Notes: a model not told the origin generated them from the sequence alone. A DNA stretch of 64,000 bases from Actinomadura parmotrematis (GCF_019458805.1 NZ_JAIBOA010000021.1:1-64000); one strand, 5' to 3'. Shown: positions 17,168 through 25,777, counted from the first letter of the stretch. Numbers and translations are program-made.

Positions 17168-17925
17168 AAGGTGCCGCCGTCCACGACGATGCGCTGGTCG
17201 GTGATGTAGGAGGCGGCCTCCGACACCAGGAAGCCGACGACGTCGGCGACCTCCTCGGGCGAGCACACGTGCCCGTAGGGCGAGTGCGCGTCGCGCTCGC
17301 GGATGTCGTGCACGCCCATCGCGGCGCGGACGAGGCGGCGCCCCATCTCGGTGTCCACGACGCCGGGCGCGACGATGTTGACGTGCATGCCGTTGCCGCG
17401 CTCCTCCTTGGCCAGGGTGCGCGCGAGGGCCTCCATCGCGGCCTTGCCCATGCCGTAGGGGGCGCCGAAGGGCGGCATGTGGTCGGTGACGACGCTGGAG
17501 ACGAAGACGACGTCGGAGCGCGCGGCGCGGCGCAGCAGCGGGAGGAGGAGCTGGGTGATGCGGTGCGGGCCGAGGGCGTGCACCGCCATCACCCGGGCGA
17601 GCTCGGCCGGGTCGGTGTCGGCCACGCTCTGCCCGCGGCTGGCGATGCCGGCGCAGTGCACGAGGATGTCCAGGCGCCCGTGGTCGGCGGTGACGCGCTC
17701 GGCGAGCGCCGCGCAGTCGCCGGGGTCGTCCACCGAGGCGCGGATCGCGTGCGCGCGGCCGCCCGCCGCCTCGATGGCGGCGACCGCCTTGGCGGCGGAG
17801 TCCTCGTCGCGGCGGTAGACGAGGACGACCTCCGCTCCGTCGGCGGCCAGCCGGTCGGCGATGGCGCGGCCGATGCCGCGGTTGCCCCCGGTGATCAGGG
17901 CGAGGCGGCCTTGCGGAGTGGTCAT
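17164..17925 (-). CDS. Short-chain dehydrogenase/reductase
   Basis: A 253-residue classical SDR. NAD(P)-binding TGGNRGIG lies at residues 13-20, the NAG-equivalent is HCAGIA, the catalytic Ser is in FVSSVV, and the Tyr and Lys are in PYGMGKAAM. C-terminal IVVDGGTF is typical. R39/R40 after strand beta-2 (VYRRDED) favours NADPH. Substrate is unknown; FabG-like reductases look similar. AAGGAG precedes the ATG. Confidence 0.85.
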   Translation of the reverse strand: MTTPQGRLALITGGNRGIGRAIADRLAADGAEVVLVYRRDEDSAAKAVAAIEAAGGRAHAIRASVDDPGDCAALAERVTADHGRLDILVHCAGIASRGQSVADTDPAELARVMAVHALGPHRITQLLLPLLRRAARSDVVFVSSVVTDHMPPFGAPYGMGKAAMEALARTLAKEERGNGMHVNIVAPGVVDTEMGRRLVRAAMGVHDIRERDAHSPYGHVCSPEEVADVVGFLVSEAASYITDQRIVVDGGTF

Positions 17926-18006
17926 GGCGGGCTCCTTCTGGCTCGGGCGTGCCCGTCCATGGTGCACGCCGCCCCGCCGCCCGCGGTAAGCGACCCCTGA
18001 CAAGGG

Positions 18007-18507
18007 TCAGCGCGCCAGCGCCTCGATCCACTCGGCGGCGCGGTCCAGGTGGTGGGCGGCGAGGCCCTCCATCGGGTCGACGGCCACCAGCAGGTGCGGG
18101 GGGACGCCGTCCTCGCCGGCGAGCCGCTCGGCGGCGTCGAGCTCGTCCTCGAACCACACGAACGGCCGGTCGCCGACCCAGGCGGCGACGTGCCGGACCT
18201 TCCACGCCCCGAGCGAGACGCCCTCCTCGGCGCCGGGGAACTGCGGGATCGGCACGTACGGCAGCGCCGGCAGGCCGACGCGCGGCGCGATCCACTCGTT
18301 GGCCTCCTCGCACCAGTAGCTGGCCCAGGCGATCTCGGCGCCGGTGCGCTCGGCGAGGTCCAGCAGCATGCGCCCGTGCCCGGCGTTCAGCCAGAGCCGG
18401 AAGGTGACCCCGCGCGGCGAGCAGCGGTGCCGGTGGTACTCCTCGCCGGGCCGCTCGAACGGGTTGAGCACGCCGTCCACGTCCAGCAACACCAGCGGCG
18501 ACCCCAT
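18007..18507 (-). CDS. HAD-fold protein of the HAD_SAK type
   Basis: A 166-residue haloacid-dehalogenase-like protein. Motif I is LLDVDGVLNPF at residues 6-16, with both catalytic aspartates. Motif II-like AEIAWASYW and C-terminal acidic VWFEDELDAAE follow. The sequence resembles the HAD domain found in 'Swiss army knife' RNA-repair proteins, here stand-alone, and most simply it is a phosphatase of unknown substrate. ATG 18507 is preferred over 18525 because TACGGT lies exactly 6 nt upstream, the leaderless pattern. It is divergent from the PIG-L gene. Confidence 0.7.
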   Translation of the reverse strand: MGSPLVLLDVDGVLNPFERPGEEYHRHRCSPRGVTFRLWLNAGHGRMLLDLAERTGAEIAWASYWCEEANEWIAPRVGLPALPYVPIPQFPGAEEGVSLGAWKVRHVAAWVGDRPFVWFEDELDAAERLAGEDGVPPHLLVAVDPMEGLAAHHLDRAAEWIEALAR

Positions 18508-18513
18508 CCCCGG

Positions 18514-18519
18514 ACCGTA
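18514..18519 (-). promoter_or_regulatory. -10 box for leaderless HAD gene
   Basis: On the minus strand TACGGT, six bases and then ATG 18507. The spacing supports the shorter start and a leaderless transcript; nothing like a ribosome site precedes either ATG. Confidence 0.5.
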
Positions 18520-18613
18520 CGTCATGCCCGGCTTGCGAGTCGACCCTTTCCGGACGGCGCCCCGGATCGGATACGGCCCGGGGCGCGGGCGCGGGAATGT
18601 CGCACCCGGACCG

Positions 18614-18619
18614 TAGAGT
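18614..18619 (+). promoter_or_regulatory. -10 box for leaderless PIG-L gene
   Basis: TAGAGT predicts transcription from position 18626, one base before ATG 18627. No Shine-Dalgarno sequence precedes the start. Confidence 0.55.
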
Positions 18620-18626
18620 GGCCGGA

Positions 18627-19445
18627 ATGGAGCATCCCCTGACCTTGATGGCGGTCCACGCCCACCCCGACGACGAGGTCCTCGGCACCGGCGGGCTGCT
18701 GGCCCGCGCGGCCGCCGAGGGCGTCCGCACCGTGCTCGTCACCTGCACCAACGGCGAGCAGGGCGACGACGAGGGCGGCGCCAAGCCCGGCGATCCCGGC
18801 CACGACGCCGAGGGCGTGGCCCGGCGGCGCCTGGAGGAGCTGCGCGTGTCGGCGGACCTGCTCGGCGTCGAGCACCTGGAGCTGCTCGGCTACCGCGACT
18901 CCGGCATGGACGGCTGGGACACCAACCACGCCCCCGAGGCGTTCGCCAACGTGCCGCTGGAGACGGCGGCGGCGCGCGTCGCCGAGCTGATGGAGCGCTA
19001 CCGGCCGCAGGTCGTGGTGACCTACGACGCCAACGGCGGCTACGGCCATCCCGACCACATCCAGGCGCACCGCGTCGCGGTCGCCGCCGCCGAGTCGACC
19101 GGCATCCCCGACAAGCTGTACTACACGGCGGTGCCGCGCAGCTGGATCAAGGAGATGATCCAGCGCGCCGAGGACGCCGGGCTCGACCTCGGCTTCGAGC
19201 CGCCGGACGACTTCGGCACCCCCGACGAGCTGATCCACGCCGTCGTCGACGTCTCCCCCTACGTGGACCGCAAGCGCAAGGCGCTGATCGCCCACGCCAG
19301 CCAGGGCGAGAACATCTTCCTGCTGCGCCTGCCCGAGGAGGCGCAGGCCGCGGCGTTCTCCGCCGAGGCGTTCACCCGCGCCTCCAGCAGGATCCCGGTC
19401 ACCGGCGTGGAGGACGACCTGTTCCACGGCCTGCGCGACCGCTGA
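18627..19445 (+). CDS. PIG-L/LmbE N-deacetylase, Mca/MshB-like
   Basis: A 272-residue zinc hydrolase of the PIG-L family. The signature AHPDDE is at residues 9-14, and the second metal motif is in NGGYGHPDHIQAHR. Overall pattern and length are closest to mycothiol S-conjugate amidase (Mca) and MshB, which act in mycothiol synthesis or detoxification. LGYRDSGMDGW and TYDANGGYGHPDHI match Mca-type sequences well. It could be a further paralogue with another GlcNAc-type substrate. Starting at the first ATG with a -10 box at the leaderless distance drops an upstream extension that has no ribosome site. Confidence 0.78.
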   Translation: MEHPLTLMAVHAHPDDEVLGTGGLLARAAAEGVRTVLVTCTNGEQGDDEGGAKPGDPGHDAEGVARRRLEELRVSADLLGVEHLELLGYRDSGMDGWDTNHAPEAFANVPLETAAARVAELMERYRPQVVVTYDANGGYGHPDHIQAHRVAVAAAESTGIPDKLYYTAVPRSWIKEMIQRAEDAGLDLGFEPPDDFGTPDELIHAVVDVSPYVDRKRKALIAHASQGENIFLLRLPEEAQAAAFSAEAFTRASSRIPVTGVEDDLFHGLRDR

Positions 19446-19454
19446 CCCGCGCGG

Positions 19455-20618
19455 TCAGGCCCGGCCCCGCCGGGCCTCCGCGCGGTAGAGGTCCAGCACG
19501 TCCGGGCGCAGCAGGTCGCCGAACCCGGCGCGGTCCAGGCGGAGCCCGAACGCCGCCTCGGTCTGGCCGAGGTCGGCGGCGGCCGCCTGGACGTGCCAGT
19601 CGTTGCGGGCGAGCGTGCGCAGCAGGTGGCCCCGCCGCACCTGCGCCTCCGACAGGCGGAAGCTCTTGAAGTAGGCGATGCGGCCGTCGTCGTGGGAGAT
19701 GGACTCGCTGATGTGGTTCTCCCGGCCGGGCACGAACTCCGGCAGGTGCCGTCCGAGGGTGAACTCCTCCAGGTACTGCACGGTCCGGTACTCGCCGCCG
19801 TAGGTCAGCACGCCGCCCGCCATGACCTCGTCGTGGAAGTCGGCCCACTCGGCGCGCAGGCGCCGCGTCTCGGCGCGCAGGTCGGCGAGCGAGCGGACGG
19901 CGGCCGCGTCGATCCGCCCCGACAGGTCCCCGGTCGAGGGCATCAGCAGCGCGTAGTGGTAGATCAGCTCGCCGAACATGTCCTCCAGGAGGGTGGCGTG
20001 CAGCGCCCGGTAGTCGTCGGGGTGCGGCACGATGAACACGCTCGCGAGCGAGTCGGCGGCGTAGACGCACACCCCGCACTGGCCCGGGTGGATCTCGAAG
20101 ATCCGCAGCGCGTCCTCCAGCCCGGCCACCTGCAGCCCGAGCACGGCCTGCTCGGCGCGCGGCGACAGGCCGCCCGCGACGACCCGCCGCGACAGCCGCT
20201 CCCACACGATCTCGGGGCCGCCGAAGTGCAGCGCGAGGTAGCCCTCGACGGCCAGGTGCAGCGGCAGGAACCGCAGCCGGTCGCGGCCCCGGCGCCGCGC
20301 CATCCGGCGGAGGGCGCCGAACGCCATGCGCTCGGGCTCGGCAGCCCTGCCGGCAGCGCCCATCCGCGTCCCGTAGCTGGCGGTGCCGGCGTCGTCGTCG
20401 CCGTAGGTGGCGACGAAGGCGTGCGGGATGTAGGCGACGTAGCGCGACCCGTCGCCGACGTCGACCGCGCGGACGCCGCCGTCGTAGACGCTGCGGTGCA
20501 GGCGGAGACCCTCGACCGGCGCGTCGCGGAGGAGCGGCACGATCCGGACGGCGCCCCAGGACTGGGGCGGGCCGGTGCGCAGGCCGTCCAGGCGGAACGG
20601 CGCGCTGCCGGGGATCAT
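19455..20618 (-). CDS. Uncharacterised partner of TROVE-like protein, C-terminal Fis-type HTH
   Basis: A 387-residue protein. I recognise no catalytic signature. The N-terminus (LDGLRTGPPQSWGAVRIVPL) recalls the ARPP-type domains described around RNA-repair and rhodanese-phosphatase loci, but this is tentative. The middle has a Cys pair, QCGVCVY, near residue 217 and an alpha/beta-rich stretch. Residues about 340-372 (RTLARNDWHVQAAAADLGQT, then EAAFGLRLDRAGF) look like a Fis-family helix-turn-helix. Its ATG overlaps the stop of the upstream TROVE-like gene in ATGA, so the two are translationally coupled and probably act together. Confidence 0.55.
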   Translation of the reverse strand: MIPGSAPFRLDGLRTGPPQSWGAVRIVPLLRDAPVEGLRLHRSVYDGGVRAVDVGDGSRYVAYIPHAFVATYGDDDAGTASYGTRMGAAGRAAEPERMAFGALRRMARRRGRDRLRFLPLHLAVEGYLALHFGGPEIVWERLSRRVVAGGLSPRAEQAVLGLQVAGLEDALRIFEIHPGQCGVCVYAADSLASVFIVPHPDDYRALHATLLEDMFGELIYHYALLMPSTGDLSGRIDAAAVRSLADLRAETRRLRAEWADFHDEVMAGGVLTYGGEYRTVQYLEEFTLGRHLPEFVPGRENHISESISHDDGRIAYFKSFRLSEAQVRRGHLLRTLARNDWHVQAAAADLGQTEAAFGLRLDRAGFGDLLRPDVLDLYRAEARRGRA

Positions 20619-22069
20619 CGGGGCGCCGCCAGGAAGCGGGCGACCTGCTCGTCCAGGTGGGCGCGCAGGTCGGCGAGGCCGAGCCGCCCCTCGGCGAAGC
20701 GGGCCAGGCCGGTGAGGGTGGCGAGGTCCTCGGCGTCGCGGATGCCGGCCGTGGGGACGGCCGGGCTGAGGCGCCGCACGTCGAAGTCGGCGGCGTCGTA
20801 GACGGGGTTGAGGTGGGTGACGGCGACGGCCCGCCCGGGGTCGAGGCGGGTCCGCCAGACGCGCAGCACCTCGCCGGCGAGGCCGGGCGGGGCGTTGTCG
20901 AACCCGTCGGAGACGATGACGAGCTGCTCGGGCCCGGTCTCCAGCGCGTCCAGGACGCGCTCGCCCAGCGGCGTCGGGCCGTAGGGGTAGAGCAGCAGCG
21001 CGTCGGTGCGGCCCGACGTCCAGAGCGGGGTGTAGGCGCCGGGGGCGGCGAGCGCCTCCAGCAGGTGGTGCGCGCCGAGCGCGACGGCGAGGGGGCGGCG
21101 GCGCTTGGCGCCGGAGCCGAGCGTGGAGTGGCTGTCGTCGAGGACGGCGGCGACGCGGCCCCACGTCCCGGCGGCGGCGCCCGCGGTGCGGCGGGCGGCG
21201 GCGCGCAGCGCGCCGGTCAGCTCGGCGCGGCGGGCGGCGCGGTCGTCCAGGGAGAGGCCGAGGACGTAGGAGGCGAGGCGGGTCAGCCCCATCGCGGCGA
21301 GGTCGGCGTGCTCGTTGACGGCGGTGACCTTCTTCATCGCGCGCGTGCTCTCCTGGAGGCGGAGCCGCTCCAGCCGGGTCATCCGCGGCTCGATGCGCTG
21401 CAGGAACACGCCGCGCGGGACGCCGTGCTCGGCGGCGAAGCCCTCGGCGACGGTGTAGGGCAGGTCGTACAGCGCGTCCGCGGCGAAGTGGGCGCGCCGC
21501 CAGGACTCGAACAGCGGGGTGGTGAAGCGGCCCGCGGTGGCGCGGGTGAACAGGAAGGCGCCGAGCTCGCCGTCCGCCTTCAGGTGCGCGTGCCGCATCG
21601 CGTCGCGGACCCCGGCGCGGTACTTGACGGCGTCGAAGGCCGGGTCGCGGCGGGCGGCGAACCAGTCGCGGGCGATGGCGCGGGTCCGCCGGTTGTTGAC
21701 CTTCGCGCGGCGCAGGGCGCGGAACACCCCGTGCACGCGGTGCTGGGGCATGCGCTCCAGCCGCCGGGCGATGAGGGCGCCCTCGGCGCGGCGGCGGTCC
21801 GGCGGGACGTCGGCGGCGTGCCGCAGCAGCCCGACGATGATCGTCGCGGCGTTGTGGTCGTTGACGCCGAGCGCGAGCGCGGCCGCGTAGAGCTCGCGGT
21901 AGTTCGTCCGCACGTACTCGTGCAGGAAGTCCAGCGAGAGGCGCTGCTCGGCGGCGCCGTGGTGGAACTCGCGCTGCCCGGTGGAGGTGATCGCGGCGGT
22001 GACGAACATCAGCACGTCCTCGCAGGCGATCAGGTCCGCGAACGTCTCGGTCGCCGCCTGCTCGGTCAT
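20615..22069 (-). CDS. TROVE/vWA-like (Ro60-like) protein
   Basis: A 484-residue protein with the layout of Ro60/Rsr. The N-terminal 290 residues are an all-helical repeat region rich in short Arg/Leu helices (for example RLERMPQHRVHGVFRALRR). The C-terminus is a von Willebrand A-like domain with a MIDAS-type DDSHST near residue 310 and LVIVSDGFDN near 405. Ro proteins bind Y RNA and misfolded RNA as a ring. I see no Y-RNA-like structure in the flanking 160 bp. Assignment rests on fold pattern rather than close sequence match. It is the first gene of a coupled pair with the HTH protein downstream. Confidence 0.6.
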   Translation of the reverse strand: MTEQAATETFADLIACEDVLMFVTAAITSTGQREFHHGAAEQRLSLDFLHEYVRTNYRELYAAALALGVNDHNAATIIVGLLRHAADVPPDRRRAEGALIARRLERMPQHRVHGVFRALRRAKVNNRRTRAIARDWFAARRDPAFDAVKYRAGVRDAMRHAHLKADGELGAFLFTRATAGRFTTPLFESWRRAHFAADALYDLPYTVAEGFAAEHGVPRGVFLQRIEPRMTRLERLRLQESTRAMKKVTAVNEHADLAAMGLTRLASYVLGLSLDDRAARRAELTGALRAAARRTAGAAAGTWGRVAAVLDDSHSTLGSGAKRRRPLAVALGAHHLLEALAAPGAYTPLWTSGRTDALLLYPYGPTPLGERVLDALETGPEQLVIVSDGFDNAPPGLAGEVLRVWRTRLDPGRAVAVTHLNPVYDAADFDVRRLSPAVPTAGIRDAEDLATLTGLARFAEGRLGLADLRAHLDEQVARFLAAPR

Positions 22070-22232
22070 CGCCGCCTCGGGCCTCGGAGGGTGGTCGGGG
22101 CCGGCCGGGGAGAGGGGGCGCGAACGGCGAATTCTCGCGGTAGAGGCGGGTTCCGGAAGTCGCACCTGAGTCCCGCGGCCGGCACCGGAACGGTAGCACC
22201 GGCCCGGCCGCGGGCCCGCCGGGTTTTCCGCG

Positions 22233-22586
22233 TCAGGGACGGTAGGTCCCGAAGTGCCAGGCGTGGCCCTCCAGGTCCCGCGCCGAGTAGTCGCGCGACC
22301 CGTAGTCGGTGTCGTGCGGCGGGCGGGTGATCTCGGCGCCCGCCGCGCGGGCGCGGTCGTGGTGCGCGTCGGGGTCGTCCACCGCCACGTAGACCTCGCC
22401 GCCCGCCTCGGGCCGGCAGCCGATCATGACGAGGCCGCCGTCGGCCTCGATCTCGGCGTGCACGACGCGGCCTTGCCCGTCGGTGTGCACCTCGCGGGAG
22501 GCGAAGCCGAACGCCTTCTCCAGCCAGGCGATCGCGGCGATCGGGTCGGCGTAGCCGAGGATGGGGTACACGGTGCGGCGCGTCAT
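22233..22586 (-). CDS. VOC (glyoxalase-fold) family protein
   Basis: A 117-residue single-module vicinal-oxygen-chelate protein, with paired beta-alpha-beta-beta-beta motifs (YPILGYADPIAAIAWLEKAF and EVYVAVDDPDAHHDRARAAG). The final DLEGHAWHFGTY is like PhnB/YycE-type VOC proteins that bind small electrophiles or antibiotics. The usual metal residues are not all evident. AGGAGG precedes the ATG. Function unknown. Confidence 0.75.
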   Translation of the reverse strand: MTRRTVYPILGYADPIAAIAWLEKAFGFASREVHTDGQGRVVHAEIEADGGLVMIGCRPEAGGEVYVAVDDPDAHHDRARAAGAEITRPPHDTDYGSRDYSARDLEGHAWHFGTYRP

Positions 22587-22653
22587 GGCTCCTCCTGGTG
22601 CCGGCCGCGGCCCGGTGCCGCGGCGCGTGCCGCCAGTCTGCGCGGCGCCCCGG

Positions 22654-23307
22654 TCAGCCGTCTTGGACGTTCGGGAACCCCCGCGCGGCGTCGCGCTCGG
22701 CGGCGAGGCGGCGCGTCTCGGCCGAGACGGGCGCGCCGAGCACGGCGGCGATCACGTCCACCAGGTGGCCGGTGAACAGCCGGTCGTCGGTGTGCGGGCC
22801 CGAGCGGGCGCGGCGGGCGAGCTCGATCGAGGCGTACAGCATCGCGGTGAAACGGCGGTGCAGGCGGGCGGCGTCGGGCGCGAGCAGCGGCTCGACGGCG
22901 GTCCGCCAGCGGCACAGGCTGCCGCCGGGCGGCGGGTCCTCGGGGATGAAGGGCCGCGGCCGGTTCAGCGCGTCCGCCCACACCTGGAGGTACTCGCGGC
23001 CGCCGGGGGTGGCCAGCAGCGCGGCGGGCGGGCGGACGAGGGCGCCGGCGAGGGCGCGCAGGTCCGGGGCGTCCGCCGCGTCGCAGGCGTCCAGCAGGGC
23101 GTGCCGGCGGGCGTCCACCTCCGGGCCGTGCCGCTCGACGATCGCCCGCACGACGCCGGCCCGGTCGCCGAAGTGGTACTGCACCGCGGTGACGTTGCGG
23201 CTGCCCGCCGCCTGGTTGATCTCGCGCAGGCTGACGGCGTCGACGCCGCGCTCGGCGAACAGCCGCTGCGCGGCGTCGAGCAGCCGCTCCCTGGTCGCGC
23301 TCGTCAC
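22654..23307 (-). CDS. TetR-family transcriptional regulator
   Basis: A 217-residue TetR protein. The N-terminal helix-turn-helix spans about residues 5-50 (TRERLLDAAQRLFAERGVDA, VSLREINQAAGSRNVTAVQY, HFGDRAGVV). The C-terminal ligand domain is unassigned. The GTG start overlaps the acyl-CoA dehydrogenase stop (GTGA), so it is co-expressed with that gene and is likely to regulate it, perhaps through the repeated site between the dehydrogenase and the divergent kinase-like gene. Confidence 0.85.
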   Translation of the reverse strand: MTSATRERLLDAAQRLFAERGVDAVSLREINQAAGSRNVTAVQYHFGDRAGVVRAIVERHGPEVDARRHALLDACDAADAPDLRALAGALVRPPAALLATPGGREYLQVWADALNRPRPFIPEDPPPGGSLCRWRTAVEPLLAPDAARLHRRFTAMLYASIELARRARSGPHTDDRLFTGHLVDVIAAVLGAPVSAETRRLAAERDAARGFPNVQDG

Positions 23308-24596
23308 TGGTCGCCGACCGCCCGTTCCAGGGCCTCGGCGTAGCGGGCGCGCGCCGCCTCGCGGCGGGTCGGCAGGTGCCCGCTCGGCCAGAGGCCGGGG
23401 ACGGGCTCGCGGTCGCGCAGCAGCTGCCGGGCCACCGTGATCTTGTGGACCTCGGTCGGGCCGTCGGCGATGGCGAGCGCCTGCGCGCCCATGAGCATCG
23501 CCGCGAACGGCATCTCGTTGGACACCCCGAGCGCGCCGTGCAGGTGCATGGCGCGCTGCACGACGTCGTGCATGACCTTGGGCATGGCGGCCTTCACCGC
23601 GGCGATGTCCTTGCGGACGCGCTTGTAGTCCCGGTGCTTGTCGATGAGCCAGGCGGTGCGCAGCACCAGCAGCCGGAACTGCTCGATCTCGATCCAGCTG
23701 TCGGCGATCTTCTCCTGGGTCAGCTGCAGCCGGGCGAGCGGCCCGCGCCGCGTCTCGCGCGACACCGCGCGCTCGCACATCATGTCGAACGCCTTGCGGA
23801 CCTGGGCGATGGTGCGCATCGCGTGGTGGATCCGGCCGCCGCCGAGGCGGGTCTGGGCGATGGCGAACGCGCCGCCCTCCTCCCCCAGCAGGTTCTCGGC
23901 GGGCACCCGCACGTCGGTGTAGCGGAGGTAGCCGTGCGAGCCCTCGCGCTCGCCGCCGACGCCGACGTTGCGGACGATCTCCAGGCCGGGGGCGCCGGCC
24001 GGCACGATGAACATCGACATGCCCTGGTAGGCGCTGACGTCGGGGTTGGTCACCGCCATCACGATGAGGAACGCGGCGTGCCGGGCGTTGGAGGAGAACC
24101 ACTTCTCGCCGTTGATGACCCAGCCGTCGCCGTCGCGGACGGCGCGGGTGGTGAACAGCGTGGGGTCGGCGCCGGCGTGCGGCTCGGTCATCGAGTAGGA
24201 CGAGGAGATCGCGCCGTCCAGCAGCGGCGCGAGGTAGCGCTCCTTCTGCCCGGCGCTGCCGAAGTGGGCGAGGATCTCGGCGTTGCCCGAGTCGGGCGCC
24301 TGGCAGCCGAACACCGACGGCGCGTAGCGCGAGCGGCCGAGGATCTCGTTCAGCAGCGCCAGCTTCACCTGCCCGTAGCCCTGGCCGCCGAGGTCGGGGC
24401 CGAGGTGGCAGGCCCACAGGCCGCGCTTCCGCACCTCCTCCTGGAGGGGGCGGACGAGCGCGGCGAAGCGGGGGTCGGACTTGTCGTAGGGGTCGCCGAG
24501 CACGAGGTCGAGCGGCTCGACCTCGTCCCGGACGAAGGCGTCGGCCCAGTCGAGCAGCTCCTGGTAGGCGGCGTCGGTCTCGAAGTCCCATGCCAT
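23304..24596 (-). CDS. Acyl-CoA dehydrogenase (ACAD10/11-like)
   Basis: A 430-residue flavoprotein dehydrogenase. The FAD/substrate loop SYSMTEPHAGADPT is at about residues 134-147, WVINGEKWFSSNA at 161-173, and the C-terminal MHLHGALGVSNEMPFAAM, with IADGPTEVHK, is typical. It oxidises an acyl-CoA to the enoyl-CoA using FAD and an electron-transfer flavoprotein. The pairing with a divergent APH-type kinase resembles ACAD10/ACAD11, where kinase and dehydrogenase act together on 4-hydroxyacyl-CoAs; here they are separate genes. GAGGAGG precedes the ATG. Confidence 0.88.
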   Translation of the reverse strand: MAWDFETDAAYQELLDWADAFVRDEVEPLDLVLGDPYDKSDPRFAALVRPLQEEVRKRGLWACHLGPDLGGQGYGQVKLALLNEILGRSRYAPSVFGCQAPDSGNAEILAHFGSAGQKERYLAPLLDGAISSSYSMTEPHAGADPTLFTTRAVRDGDGWVINGEKWFSSNARHAAFLIVMAVTNPDVSAYQGMSMFIVPAGAPGLEIVRNVGVGGEREGSHGYLRYTDVRVPAENLLGEEGGAFAIAQTRLGGGRIHHAMRTIAQVRKAFDMMCERAVSRETRRGPLARLQLTQEKIADSWIEIEQFRLLVLRTAWLIDKHRDYKRVRKDIAAVKAAMPKVMHDVVQRAMHLHGALGVSNEMPFAAMLMGAQALAIADGPTEVHKITVARQLLRDREPVPGLWPSGHLPTRREAARARYAEALERAVGDQ

Positions 24597-24626
24597 GGCG
24601 GCCTCCTCGGGGGGTGCCCGCCGATC

Positions 24627-24661
24627 ATGCAGGTACCTGAAGCATTCATGCAAGCGCCTGA
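24627..24661. promoter_or_regulatory. Tandem 14-bp operator-like repeats in divergent promoter
   Basis: Two copies of ATGCA-N4-CCTGA start 21 bp apart, two helical turns (24627-24640 and 24648-24661). The first copy contains the perfect palindrome CAGGTACCTG. They lie between the acyl-CoA dehydrogenase/TetR unit and the divergent kinase-like gene. The spacing and palindromic core make them good candidates for the TetR operator. Confidence 0.55.
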
Positions 24662-24706
24662 CTGTTACTCTCCGAAACAGAGATGTATCCGGAAGGGGAG
24701 CCCGCC

Positions 24707-25777
24707 ATGCCGCAGCCCGCCCAGCTCGATCCCGCGCTCGTCGACTTCGGCGTGCTGGGCGCGTGGATGGACCGCGAGGGGCTGCCCGGCGGGCCGTTCG
24801 AGGACGTGGCGCCGCTCGCCGGCGGCACCCAGAACGTGCTGGTCGGCTTCTCCCGCGGCGGCCGCGACTACGTGCTGCGGCGCGGCCCGAAGCACCTGCG
24901 GGCCCGCACCAACGAGGTGCTGCGCCGCGAGGCGCGGGTGCTGGCCGCCCTGGACGGCAGCGGCGTCCCGGCACCGCGCGTCATCGCCGCCTGCCCGGAC
25001 GAGAACGTCATGAACGGCGCGGTGTTCTACCTGATGACGCCGGTGCGCGGGTTCAACGCCTCGGTGACGCTGCCCGAACCGCACGCCTCCGACCCCCTCA
25101 TGCGCAACGCGATGGGCCTGCACGCCGCGACGGCGCTGTCGGCGCTCGGCGCGGTGGACCACGAGGCCGCCGGGCTCGGCGACTTCGGCAAGCCCGAGGG
25201 GTTCCTGGAGCGGCAGGTCGGCCGCTGGACCGCCGAGCTGGACTCCTACGGCGAGCTCGCCGGCTACCCCGGTCCCGACATCCCCGAGCTCGCCAGGGTC
25301 TCCGCCTGGCTCCAGGACAACCGCCCGACGACGTGGCGGCCCGGCGTCATGCACGGCGACTACCACCTGGCGAACCTCATGTACTCCTACGACGGGCCGC
25401 AGGTCGCCGCGATCGTCGACTGGGAGATGTGCACGATCGGCGACCCCCTGCTGGACCTCGGCTGGCTGCTCGCCACCTGGCCCGAGCAGGGCGACGAGAG
25501 CGCGCTGCTCGCCGGGCCGCTCGGGGAGGCCGGCGGCCTCCCGCCCGCGGGCGAGCTCGTCGCCGCCTACGCCGAGCGCGCGGACGCGGTCGCCGGCCGC
25601 GACCTGTCGGCGATCACCTGGTACGCGGTGCTCGCCTGCTTCAAGCTCGGCATCGTGCTGGAGGGCACGCACGCGCGGGCGTGCGCGGGCAAGGCGCCGA
25701 AGGAGACCGGCGACCTGCTGCACGGCATCACCCTCGGCCTGTTCCGGCGCGCCACCGCCTTCATCGCCGCGTCCTGA
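24707..25777 (+). CDS. APH-family phosphotransferase (ACAD10/11 kinase-domain-like)
   Basis: A 356-residue aminoglycoside-phosphotransferase-fold protein. The ATP pocket is LAGGTQNVLVGF, the Brenner motif VMHGDYHLANLMY holds the catalytic Asp, and AIVDWEMCTIGDPLLDLGWL holds the metal-binding Asp. The closest recognised relatives are the kinase domains linked to ACAD10/11 acyl-CoA dehydrogenases, which phosphorylate 4-hydroxyacyl-CoAs. That fits the divergent dehydrogenase next door. ATG 24707 has GGAAGGGGAG 6 nt upstream; ATG 24683 has none. Confidence 0.83.
   Translation: MPQPAQLDPALVDFGVLGAWMDREGLPGGPFEDVAPLAGGTQNVLVGFSRGGRDYVLRRGPKHLRARTNEVLRREARVLAALDGSGVPAPRVIAACPDENVMNGAVFYLMTPVRGFNASVTLPEPHASDPLMRNAMGLHAATALSALGAVDHEAAGLGDFGKPEGFLERQVGRWTAELDSYGELAGYPGPDIPELARVSAWLQDNRPTTWRPGVMHGDYHLANLMYSYDGPQVAAIVDWEMCTIGDPLLDLGWLLATWPEQGDESALLAGPLGEAGGLPPAGELVAAYAERADAVAGRDLSAITWYAVLACFKLGIVLEGTHARACAGKAPKETGDLLHGITLGLFRRATAFIAAS

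Noticed and set aside
22070..22232. Y-RNA or tRNA-like structure next to the TROVE-like gene
   Set aside because: A GGTTCCGGAAGTC segment resembles a T-arm by eye, but no acceptor or anticodon-like stems could be paired.
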